Source: Adineta vaga (lineage: Eukaryota > Rotifera). From it: a stretch of 64,000 nt of DNA. The translations under genes were made by a program, and so were the position numbers. Below are positions 1 through 12,800 of the stretch, piece after piece (positions within the stretch are counted from its first letter, which is position 1; each line of letters opens with the position of its first letter). The stretch is from NCBI GenBank assembly GCA_021613535.1, contig CP075492.1:8618001-8682000 (forward strand), given 5' to 3'. Under the pieces are notes generated by a model. It was not told where the DNA came from, did not search any database, and saw only the letters and a list, made by a program, of their open reading frames with translations.

Positions 1-40
1 TCATATCGCCTTAATAAAGCCTTGCAAAAGAATAATTTCG

Positions 41-46
41 TTTATT
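41..46 (-). terminator. Likely polyadenylation signal of the six-EGF gene
   Basis: AATAAA on the minus strand, about 37 nt downstream of the TAA stop at 83-85. Position and sequence fit a canonical poly(A) signal; no transcript evidence is available. Confidence 0.5.
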
Positions 47-82
47 TGATTATATTGGACGGGATGAGCGTATAGACACTAG

Positions 83-2764
83 TTACTCATTACCGTTATC
101 GACATTCGCTTCGTCCAAGCATACGACACCTGTATAACCAGGTATACAATTACAGTAAGGTGCACCATCATGCTGACTAATAATACATCTTCCATAATTG
201 CAATTGACATTTTCACAGGAGTCTGTAGAAATGATCAAGGTGATTCAAAGTCAAACAAAAAAGAAATAGATTTTTTTCTCAAAAGAACATGCATTTTTTG
301 CTTTCTTTTCAAATAACATCATTCTTCTCATTTCCTTTGAAAAAATATGACAAAACATCCCAAAGAAATACAAGCCACGCGTGCCTAACTATACCCACAC
401 ATACCATCGGATTCATAACAATTCGGTCCTCGAAAACCTGGTGCGCATTGACACGCAGGTTGATTATCCTGTTGAACCGAACATACACCTCCATTGTAAC
501 AAACAAAATTTGCACATGGATCGATTTGTCGATCGCATGCTGCTCCTTCATAACCTCGATGACATTCACATCTGTATGATGTGCCTTCGTTGATACAAGT
601 ACCATAATTGCATGACACTCTAGCACAAGCGTCTTTGCAGATTAAGAGAAAGAAGAACAAGAAAAAAATTAAATTAAATATACGATATCTAAATCTAATT
701 ATCGAGTTCTCGGGGCAATACTAGAAAATACTAATGTACTACAACTAAACAGATATAAGATAATAACAGCAATTCGAACTAGTAACAAATTTTTCTCTTT
801 ATTTTTCGTCTTTTTTATTTTATTGCTTACCTGTTGGTGTAAGACAATCATGACCTGTATAACCTTGATAACATCGGCAAACAGCTGAACCACGTTCAAT
901 TTCACATCGGCCCTGATTACAATTAACCCGTGCACATGGATCTAGACAAAGTAAATAAGTGTCAAATTTAATCGGATTTTTTCTAGCCAAAATTTTCGAT
1001 ACAAGCTGATTAGAGAAAGAACTATTCTTCGTTCGTTACATGAGATACTCTCCAAGGTAAGTCATCATATTTTTAAAAATTGACATTTCTATTTTATTTT
1101 CATATGCATTTATATTTATGTATCAATGATCACGCATCTTTCCCATTATGCAAATTGAAGGGTGGTGACCAATGTAATTTGAAACAGAGAGAATGCAAGC
1201 ACACACGCACACATTTGACCACATAAGCATGTGTGCGTGAGGACTCTTTCTACCTTTCGATATACATCTGTTCATGTTCAATCAAAAAAAATTTGCATAA
1301 TGTATGTGACCTCTTTCTACGAATATCTATATTCACAAGATGATGCATAATGGTTAGAGACAATAGTAATTTATCACTTGGAATAAGATACTAAATGTAT
1401 TTGAGAAGAAGAGAAAAAGAACGAAGGAGTGACGAGCGCTGCGTAGAGATAAACAATTTTCCTTTCAGATAATAATAACAATGGAATGAAAGCATCATCA
1501 TCATCATCATCATCATCAGCGTTCTCATGCTCATCCATGATAGAATTATGCAAGACTTGCACAATATATATATATATATTCTGTTTTGGTGTTGATCATA
1601 CTCATTTTCTTGATCCACTCATGAAAGCATATGCGTTTGTCTTCTCTACTATACAATAGGCAATTATAACATCTTAACAGTTCAGACACCAAGCATATGT
1701 CTGCCTTTGTTTGCATTCCATCATAATGATCGATGCTGTTACCGGTCTATTCTATCATTCTTCATTCATTCACTCATCCGGTTGTTGTTTTTTTCGAAAT
1801 TCTTTCTTCTATGGGATTGTCGACCTATATGTCTAACAGAAGAGGATAGAATCGGATTGACCGGCAGTTTTACACTGAATGTGATTGATGTCTATCCCAG
1901 AGCGTTTAGATGTTGACGCGTACATTGATAAATAAGTCTCAATTTTCTTGTCTTCTTTTTTTTGTTCTCTTGTCCTTTCTTTTTTTCTATACTTCACTCT
2001 ACTTGTCTAATGGAAGTCGGTTGTGGGTGATTATTGCGTCATCTCTAACCAAGTAAAAGCAAATGAACGCCAAAGGAAAAAGAAACTACAGAACGTGCGT
2101 GCTCTTTTGTTACACACCAATTTGAGTTTCACATCGCGAGCCACCATAGCCCTCAAAACATGAACAATATGGTTGATTGCTACGATCTTTTTGACAAGTT
2201 CCATGGTTGCATTGAAAATTCAAACAAGGATCTGTTGAAACTATCGAATGAAAAGAAAAAAAAGAAAAAATATTAATAATCGATAAACGAAACATGTAAT
2301 TCTCACTATATGATGATAGATTTATTTCTCAAGGTCTTAAAATATCGATTTCCTCATATAGTGACAAATGACAGAAAGATTACAGAAGTTTCTTTTTTCA
2401 TACCTGATTGTTCACAACGATATCCTGTATATTGAGCAGGACAATGACAGTATGCCAAAGTAGTTGGTGTGGCCGGTTGAATACAGTAACCACCATTCAT
2501 ACAATTGATCCTTTCGCATGGTGTCCCTAGAGTAAATACATGTATGTACATTATGAAGTCAAACTCATGTTCATAAAAAAGACGAGAACAAAGCTTTATA
2601 AAAGAATAAATGAAAGAAAAATTATGTATTAACTTACAACAACCAAGGTAACATGGCATCGCTCCCACCGCTTGTCCTTCATATTGAGGAGAAGGTGCTG
2701 GTGGAGGAGGAGGAGCTGCTTCGATCAAAATGATAATCGATAGTAACGAAATCAAGATTTTCAT
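83..2764 (-). CDS. Secreted protein with six EGF-like modules
   Basis: Six exons: 2638-2764, 2404-2526, 2118-2240, 831-941, 405-632 and 83-222, giving 283 aa. The start is the ATG at 2764, which opens a signal peptide (MKILISLLSIIILIEA). A short proline-rich stretch (PPPPPAPSP) follows, then six six-cysteine EGF modules of the DPC..C..G.C form. All five introns are phase 1, so each module exon is symmetric (1-1), the usual pattern of shuffled EGF exons; exon 405-632 carries two modules. No transmembrane segment or GPI signal is visible, so it is probably secreted. Splice sites are mostly GTAAG/GTATG with AG. The stop is TAA at 83-85. Exact partners and function are unknown; multi-EGF secreted proteins usually act in matrix or ligand binding. 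Some further EGF exon in the 1.2-kb intron 942-2117 cannot be excluded. Confidence 0.82.
1493..1518. repeat. (CAT)n microsatellite
   Basis: About eight perfect CAT/ATG triplets in the large intron of the six-EGF gene. It is not in an exon. Confidence 0.85.
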
Positions 2765-3839
2765 TTTATGTAATAATCAATGTAATAGATTAGAAAAAAT
2801 ATATACGAAGAGAATGTGTGATTCAATGTTGGTAAGAATGAATCATATCACACTAGACGGCGAACGTCGAATATTTTTTTTCTTTTTTTCTACTCTTGTT
2901 TTTTATGCTAGATTCTCTGCGGTTCGTCAAAAATTATCGATGAATAAGGTAGTTGCCGTTGCCTTTGACTTTTTTGTATCGCAGAAACCAAATAATGTCA
3001 AATGATGATGATGATAATGATGATGGTAGCAAATGGAAAGAAGACAAAGAGAAAAAAAGGGTCTCTTGCCAATAATATTTCGGAGATGCGACGAACGGAG
3101 TTGGCTTGATGATGGTGAATATCGTTCGAGCTTGTCTTTTTTTCTTCTCTTCTTCTTCTTCTTCTTGTTCTTGTTCTTCACAAAGTAATAGTAATAGGCA
3201 CACGAGAAGGAAAAAGAGACAGAAAGAATGGCGTAAGTTGCAAACAAACACCAAACCGCAAAGCGACGATGACGATGGCAGAGAAGGAGAAAAAAATATA
3301 TTTATACGAAGAAAAATCTACGATGAATGAATAACACAGGAAGAAAAGATGTGAGAGTGGACCAATATAGTAATATCTTGCATTAGTAAGAACAACAACA
3401 TCAACAAGATGAAAGAAGATGTTGTATTAACGTCATCTCGACTGCATTCTCTTGCTTTCTATCGGTGCTAGTAATGCTGAGCTTACAAGTGGCTGTCCTC
3501 ATTGTCGTCCCTTTCTTATTTTTTTCTTCTACTCTTCTACATACATAGATTGACTATGCGCTCGCACACACGTACGAACAGAAAAGAGAGCAAGAGAAGA
3601 GAAGAGAAGAAGAGAAAGAAAAAGCAAAGAAACAGAAAAAAAAATGCTTGTTATTAACATAAAAAAAAAGTACACGAACTAGACAAAGAACGATCGTGTA
3701 GTGTGTGTGCTCTCGTTCGAGTTCGGATGTTAGTAATAACGTTTGCTGTAGAAGAAAAAAAGAGAAGTACATCGACAAAAAAAAGATTTGACGCTCGCCC
3801 GTCAATAAGAAAAAAACAAGAGTTTGTCAAAATGTCGAT
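2765..3839. other. Intergenic region between the EGF and LamG genes
   Basis: About 1.1 kb with no supportable exon. It is rich in polypurine/polypyrimidine runs (for example TTCTTCTTC near 3150 and a GAGAAGA run near 3590-3625). Open frames here are low-complexity artefacts. It should contain the promoter of the six-EGF gene and the 3' UTR of the LamG gene. Confidence 0.6.
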
Positions 3840-6800
3840 CTAATCGCATCTGTGATTTGGTTTTCCTTCCGCATCAATACGATTCTTTTTATTTTCATAC
3901 AAAGAATTAATTAAAATGAAATCATCCTCTAAATATGGCAATGATCAGAAATCGTCTACACAAATAGAATATAGACGATGATCAATCCTATCGAACAAAA
4001 ATAAATAGAAGCTCATCCAAAGCGAGATGATGCAAGAGAATATGCATATATATATATAGATGTATATAGGCTTCTCTTCATCGCCGCCTGGTCTCACGTC
4101 TAGAGCACGTATCATCTTTTTTTTATGCTAATTGACTGTGGATATATATATTGCATATGTGTATGAATGAGTGTGTTCGAACGCAAGCATAACTTGGATA
4201 GAAAAAATATGTAACTCGTCAGTCATTTCGAGATAATATGATTAAACCTTAGGTAATGTACATAGACATGAATGATCGATAGTGACGGTCACACATATAT
4301 ATATATATATATATATATAAATATCTATCATGATTCATTGTCTTTCAAATTTATTATAGTCAGGAAAAAGAAACATAATCTTAGTATTACAACTTACGTT
4401 GAGGTATGGCTGCATGATTATTCCATCCAACACTTGGATCGTATTGGACTAATGAAGGATTACGAATGCAATTTTGTATTAAATTCTCACGACGATTATC
4501 CGAAATGAGCACGACCTAATTAGAAAGATTTTTTTGTTGTACAATATTTAAAAAGTAAGAAACGAATTTCTAATTCATTTTCTACTTACATCTTGAACGT
4601 AACCATAGAAATTTGCTCCACATATTTGAAGTTTTCTATCTCCGAATAAACTAAAGTATCCAGTTAGATTGGTATAATGTCGAGTTTCATAATCAAATGT
4701 CAAGTCGAGCTATTAAGATAAAATAAGAAGAAGAAAAATGCTAGCTATCAATATGATTGATTATATACTGTATTTGATGTTTTTTGACACTGTAACGTAT
4801 GCCATTGATCACCGCGAACACGACCAGGAAAATCATAGGTAAAAACAGCAGCACCATTTTGAATTACAAGACGTGGATAGTAATTCTTTAAATATCAAAT
4901 CAACATTGTCTCAAGTGTACGTCTATAAAACATTCTTATCTTTATTTACCTGAAGAACAATTGAAAGTTGAATAGGACCATCTCGTGATAGATATAACGT
5001 AGAATTAGCTGATGTAGTAAATATAGTAAAATCAATTTGTTCACGTTGACCAGCTCCAATTTGCGTTGAATAACGAACTAAACCTGTATTACTCATATCA
5101 ACTGATGTCGGTGCACAAACCATGGAACAATCAGATTGACCACAGAATTGTAGTGGTCGAATACTATTGCCGCATGGCATTTGTCGATCACACATTGTTC
5201 CTTGTTGATAGAAGCAATCATATCGATCAGCTTTCAGAACACCTTCCGGTAATAATGGTTGACGATTATATGATACATTAGCAAAACAACCAACAAATGG
5301 GTTATTCGCTGTATCAGTCATTAAACGATATGGACCACCAATTGTTACTACATCGAAAAACATTGGTGAACGTTCGGGAATTGGAATTTGTGTTGAACGT
5401 TTATCGATTTGTACATAAATATTATCATGTGACGTTGTTTCAGGAATTTGTCGTGTTACTAATATTCGATGTTGTTTACCATCATTAATCGTTTGATTAT
5501 CATTGTAAATAAGTTGTGATGATTTATTAGATGGTGAATAATATTTTAATTGTAATTTACCATCTTTTAAACCAAGAACTAAACCACGTTGATCATCATT
5601 TGAATACATTGAAGTAATTACACCATTGGCTGACAGAGTTTTAATTGGCATTTGACAAAAACGAAATTCATCATTCGGTTGTACTTGAAGTTCAATAATA
5701 TCACGACGATCACGCATAGAAAAACTCACATCAGGTGCAACATACGAGATAACATGTTTACCTACAACAGAAAATTATCTAATTGTATTTTATTCAAAAT
5801 AAGATTAATGGTTGATTTGATTAACTCGTGATTCCGAAATATTCTTCGCTTTTTAGAACATATTCAAATTTAGTTAATTTGATAATCCTATATACGATCG
5901 TTTGATTAGAAATGATTCGATTTCATTGGATTTACTTTCGTCTCGAATTTCCTTGCAAACAAAACAATCGTCAATTTAAATGAAATCTGAGAATAACAGT
6001 TGTTTCTTTTGTAATGTAAAAGAAAAACACATTGTCCTTCGATAAATATTACTTGAAACTCTTTAATGATCAAACAAATTTTATTTCATAGCAAATATCT
6101 ACTCTCGAGTTTATTTTAAACTTGGATGTTTTCATTAAATTCAATAAACGAATAGTTGATAGTAAGAGTTCTCAATGTGTAAAATCAACGAACTTGACAA
6201 GAGTGCTCTTGCTTGAAGGAACTATTTCTCTAAAATAAGTGCTTTGTACACACTTGATTTACTATTCAACATTGTCAACAATGATTGACGAAATAAACGT
6301 CGACAATAATTATTATCTTTATTTTCAATAAAATGAACAATGTCTCATCAAATAGCGCATTACACATTTCATGATTAACGATAGAATCAGAAGATCGAAT
6401 AGATCTGTCGATGAATTGAATTCATTCATGTGTGTATCATAGAGAGATTAAGAGAAGGATGTTCAATCTAGATTTACTTACGTCCACGTTTGGATAATTG
6501 ACAAACGTTGGTCAATCGTCCAGCATGATGAATATGATCTAATTTAATGATAGCTCGTTCATTTAACATGACATTTCTAATACAACCAACAAAATTATCT
6601 CCATCTAACATCGGATATTTTTCTTTAAGAAAACTATCCAATTGACCAATATAAATTGTGTGAATACGAAAATTTTGAGTAATCTTTTTCATAACAACAT
6701 TTCCATCAAGTTCAACAATGAAATCATTCTTATTGATTAATTTTACTACTAATTCATGTTCACGTCCATCATTAACTGGAACTGTATTATTTAAGAAGAT

Positions 6801-9800
6801 TTTCATACGTTTTTTATAATTATCATCAAATGTCAAAAGTAAACGTGCATTGTAAATACTTAATGTCATAAAATTTTCATAAGTTTTATCAGTTAATGAA
6901 CAAATAATACTATTTGCTTCTTGTGTATAGAATAGAATTGAAAATAAACGAAAATCTTCCGAATAATCAATTGGAATAATCAATGGTCGATCATATTCTT
7001 TAAATGATATGATTTGATCAATAAAAATATTACTTGTTGAAAGAATTTCCGTTGTTTTCAATACAATACTACTCGATGGACATTGTTGTCTAGTCAATGG
7101 TAAATGTTTAAATGATATGATTTGATCATTGTATGTGACATTTTCTAAACATCCAATAAATTGACTACGTGGACCAAAGACAAACTTATCAATGGTTAAT
7201 TTTAATGAAGATAATTCCATAGAGATTTTCTTTGCAGGATGATAACTATTCTTTTTCATTATCCATGCTTCAACATTCTTATCTACACGTTGTAAATAAA
7301 CAGCATAGATATTGCCATCATTAATAGGTTTTTGTTCATCATTCGATGAAATTCGTTGAGCTTGTTTATCACGAATAACTAATGCTAAGTAACCATCGAC
7401 ATCAATATTTAAACTAATTGAACCAAATTGTACAAGTGTACTAACATTTGCACGTGTACGAAAAGAAAATGATAATGTATTGAAAGGTGTATTAATTGGT
7501 GATGGAATTATAATTTCACTATTATCTGTTCGAAGAAAACCAATGGTTTGTCTTGTTTGAGATGATTTCATATCGACAACAACGAAAATTTTATCATTCG
7601 ATGAAGATATCGATGATATCAATGGTGTTGATGATTCTTTAAGATTTTCTTCATTCTCATCGGCAGTATCTTCTTCACGAAGATTCAATGATCGACCTGA
7701 ATTACTTACTAGAATCTAGATAAACAAGAAGAGAAGAAAAAAAGAAAATAAATGATCATAATCAATTCTTTTCAAATAACTCATATGGATTCAGTTGCAT
7801 TAAATATTTAAAAGTGAAGTATTTATCCTTAAACAGTTTCTTTGATTTTTGAGTGTAGTGCTATTTCTTTTTGAAATATACAAAGAAGGAAGAGCCGAAG
7901 GGCTGAAAACTTTTAAAATTCTTTAACTGAAATGATCAAATCAAAAGCTTTTCTAAAGTAACTTGCACATCTTCTTTATTTATACATATAAAGTCGTCTA
8001 CCATCTTTCTATTCTTTTTTTTTTCTTTTTCTTTTTGATCGATGACTGTCTGAACATTGTCTATTAATTATATCCATTATCTAAAAAGTATGTTCGCAAC
8101 ATACAATTTTGACAGGTCATCTGAATTGTTTCACATAGACACCTATGCATTTACATTTGATAATGGATATGAAAAGAAAACCTATTTATAAATAATCATT
8201 AAACATTCTCATCGATTCGAGTCGAGTCGAACTTCTTTTTCTTTTTTATCATCATCAAAGAGAAGAAAAAAAAATAAATTAGATACTACTACAGTCGAAA
8301 TATTGATATATACGTTATCAAAGAATAATTTTCTTTTATAAAATCATAATGAAAGTTGTTTACTGATGCAGAAGATGTACAATTTGTAATTATTACTCGA
8401 GATTGACAATCGATAATATCTCATTATTTATAAATACGTGAAGTTGAAGAAATTCAACCAGTACGCTTGAAAGATATTTCAAAAGGCTGTCTATTGTCGA
8501 GACTTAAAAAACATCACTCACAAATGTTTTATCAACAAAGTCAAAATGTACAAAAGATGATTATCGTAAAAACTTATGAGGCATATTATTCAATGCGAAT
8601 TCTATTTTCAACTTACATCACCAAGTTTTCCATTAAAATCTCCATTAGGCACTGGTGTTAATTCTGCTCCAATGAATATGTTCGCTTTTGTTTGCCAACC
8701 ATCCGGTAATTGCACATCAGATTGTTCGATATTATCAAGTTGAAATCGTACCTAAACATGCAAGATGAATAATTAGTAACCAATGACTTAAAAAGAATAA
8801 ATAGCATTACTTTTCGATCTAATCGTTCAATATTCATTTTGTGCCATTTACCATCATTAATATTAATTGGATTATTCTCTTTTGTTGTTAGAATAACGTC
8901 AGGAAGGTCATCTTGTGAAAAAATAATTTTCGGTTTTCCATCCTTAAAAGAAAAAGAAAAAAAGCACCATAAATCTTCATTTTCTCATTCAATTATAATG
9001 CGTTTAACAAACTTCAATATCGAATACATAATAAATATTATCATAAGCAAATCCAGCAAGAATAGTCGTCGTTGGAGATGATTGTTGTTTAGATAGGACA
9101 GAGAATGAAATAGCTTCAGATAAAGTATAATCTTCTTCATCGGTTAGATATTTCGTTCGAACATTGAATGGTAATGGATATTCAATAACCGTTTTAGGTA
9201 TTAAACGATTACTATTTAAGGATGCTTCGGTAAGAGTACCACCTAGACATAGAGAAATATGTATGCATAAAACATAAGTATGAATAGAAGATGTCGAAAG
9301 TAGAAGTCTTGTGTCTGACTAATTTTCACTATTAAAGAAGAAGAAGAAGAAGAAGAATAAAACGAACATTTATTATTCCAGTTGAACTCTTGCTTAAGAA
9401 TGTGTGAAGATGAAAATGCATCAATGTCTCAATTCTTGTATATTTATTGAGTTCAAGAGTCTTACCAGTGGTAAAAATCTCATTGAATGATGATGATGAT
9501 GATGGCGGTGGTGATGATGTATTATTTATATTATCATCATTCAACAAGTTTAAATGTTGCTGTTGACATGGATATATTTGTAAGGAAAATAAGATCACAA
9601 GGAATGGAAATTGCTTTGTAAACGACATCAATTTTGATTAGAAATATGTAATGATGAGATTCGTGATTAGTATATATTGATCATTCAAAGGACTTAACAT
9701 CGCGCACATGAGTGATGTGTGAGAGCGCATCTATGTTGAGAGAAAAGAAAAATATATAGATGTTTTATCTCTCGGTCTCTCTCGTTCTCTCATTACCGTT

Positions 9801-12800
9801 GTGTAGGCTAGTCGATGACCATCATCAAAATGCAAAAAAAGAAAGACATAGAGAGAAAAAGAAGAGCAGAAAAGAAAGATTTCTCGTTCTTTTTATATTG
9901 GCTAGTGTAAGTTATACACACAGTTCAACATCTTTTCTATGTTGTTCGGTGTATATGTTGTTGGTAGATGAGAATGGATGATGAGGATGGAAGAAGAAGA
10001 GAATGAACTGTGAGTGACGAGTAAAGAAATGAATGTGAGTAAAGAGAAGAGAGAAAAATATTCTTCATTTGAGTCAACGCGAAAAATAAAATTGTATCGT
10101 CGTTGTTAAAGCAGAAAGAAAGAAAGGACAATAGTAGTAAAAGCAGTGATGATGGTCAGAAGCATGAAATCGGTTCGTGTCCGTCTTCTTTATGTCTCGG
10201 CGACACACTCTGTACATGTGTGTGTGTATGTATGTATATGTATATATATATATATATATATATGTGTATGTATGAGTAAAAGAGCGTGAGCATCGAGAGT
10301 GAAATTAGTTGTCGCCGGCTGATGCATGATTTCTTCTTGATTGAGTTGTCCGACCGAGCAAGATACGAAAAGGTAGAGGGAGAGCATGAGTGTGTGTGAG
10401 GGAGGGAAGCAAGGAAGGAGAACGAGCATATGAAGGAAAAACGGTTCCATTCTAATACTAGTGGACAGTAAGAGTATACAGCACCTTTATTTGCATTGAC
10501 CCTAATCTCTCTTTCTCACTCATATTCGTTTTAACCTTTCTCGATGTCGCGCACACTTGTGCACAATTAAATTCTACATGTATCAGATCGATGAAAGTCT
10601 AGATACATATGTCGCGTGATTGAAAGAAATAATATTTTATCTTAAAATTGATTCAGAAAGAAAGCTTAAGTTTATATTTGAAAATGAACAAAAACCAATT
10701 TTCTTTTGTCAAATGAAGATGAACATGATGCATCAAATTACGAATTCATTCTCGATTTTCCTTCTGTCATGTTAAGAAGAGACACCAAATCATGTCCGTA
10801 GCATGTCTTATGTAAGAACACTTGGGAGAATCAAATACATAACAAAAAGAAAGAAATGACAAGTGCAAAAAGAAACTCTCCAAGGCAGAAGAGTCAATCA
10901 TAATGTCAAAATAAGGACAAGTGAATCGATCAATAATGAAGAAAAGGAACAAGTAGTAGTACTAGTAATTGCACTATGGACTACATCTGATCAAATAAAT
11001 AATTCCACTGTTGTAATTGATAACAAACGATTGCCTTTGTCTATCCCAATTCTATAATTTTTGCCTCATTAGACGCATTCGTCTCTTATTCTGTTCTTCT
11101 TTCATTCGTATAGTGCAAAGGAAATGCATTCCATTCTTACTCTAGTGAACAATAGAAGAATGTTGTAAGTGAGAAAGAAAAAAAAAGAGTAACAATTTCG
11201 GAAACATACTAACAATATTATCGTTTGTAAGTATGTTTGCGTGATTTTCTGCTTAAAGATTACAACATGTGTAAATGACGTAAGAATACAAAGATTCTAA
11301 AACTGTCTTATCCTATCTTTAATCATTGCATGTTCTATCATCTTTCGTCGTTCATAAATTAAGATTTATTGTTTGAAACATGCAATAGCTCTCTCTCTCT
11401 CTCTACATATATATATATATATACGACTGTCAAATACAGTTTACAATTAAAATCATATTTTTATTTCATTATTATTGAAGATCAATCATAATTTATATCG
11501 GTTGCAATGAGTATGAATCACTATATATTCATTTTTACGACTTAGAAAAATACTAATCAATGGAGAAAAAGAAGAAGAAGAAGAAGAAGACGACGTTATT
11601 ATACTAAATATTAGTTGAACTACACTAAATCTCTACACTTACATTGACACATTTCAAGATTTTCAGCAACTCGTTTTACGCGCTCATTTATATTTACAGA
11701 TTTACAACATTCTAACAGTACAAAAAGAATCCAAATTCTCTAGTGAATCCATCTCAAGTAAGGGAATACCTACCAGATGATGGTTGTTCATATGACCAAG
11801 ATATTGATCGAAATGGAACAAATATATTAAATGACAATGATGACGATAATGATGGTTTATTTGATTGATCATAAATCGGATTTGCTGTATAATCTATAAG
11901 CTGTCCGAATAGAAAGATAGAAAGTGTTGATGGTGACCGATAAACAAGATTAATGTATAATGATGTTTCATAAGGGAATTCACTCAATTGTGTACGTAAC
12001 AGTCCACGATTAAATGGCAACCAAAGATCAAAATATAAACTTGATAATGTCGAATTGAATACAACAAGATAAACATGTATTAATGCATCATGTTTGAAAT
12101 TTTGTTTAAAAATCGATGAAGATTTATTCATAGGATTGATGGAAAAAATAAATGTCAAAGAGAAATCTAGTAGACAAAGAAAAACGAAATATTTCATATA
12201 AATAATCTCATTTCGTCGATAATTACCTATTGAACATTTTGTTAAGTCCCACATACAATTTTCTCGTTGAATATCCATTGGTAAGAAAGTAACAAGACCA
12301 TTTTGATTTACATTTATTCCAATATCTAAACAATTAGAATTAAATCAAATCTAATTACTTTCAACGAAAAGTTCATTACAACCTTTTTTCATAACATTAA
12401 ATATATATGGAGAAGTTCCATATGAAAATGTTGATGCATCACTTTTTGAAATATATTCAACTGAAGTAAAATCAATTTCATATTGAATAAGATTTTTGTC
12501 TAAATATTAAAAACAGAAAAAATCTCTAACATTGTTTCATTTATTATTCATTTCAAGCGTAATCAATTTAATTCGTCAAACGAATGATCATTTCCTTAGT
12601 AATTGAATATGTACCCTCAAGCATTCTTTGTCGTCTTATTTCCATGAAGTAAAAGATCTATTAAGATTACAACATAGTTTTGCTCTTTCTAATTTCATCA
12701 CATCAAATATATTCACACTATAAAGTAGACAAGAAGTATCCTAGTCGACTTTATTCTAAGTGACCATTGTCGATTTCAATAAAAATGTAAAATATAGAGT

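Noticed and set aside
1493-1518. CAT repeat considered as part of a CRISPR-like array
   Set aside because: A simple triplet microsatellite with no spacers.
2927-3254. Open frames of about 106 codons rich in Glu/Lys or Phe/Leu
   Set aside because: They come from a TTC/GAA tract read in different frames; no start context or motif supports them.
9332-9465. Extension of the alternative first exon beyond 9466
   Set aside because: The frame runs into an AAG repeat and ends; a good GTAAGA donor at 9465 gives the in-phase join instead.
10190-10450. 86-codon minus-strand frame with a hydrophobic start
   Set aside because: Its C-terminal half is translated TA/TG microsatellite; unlikely to be a protein.
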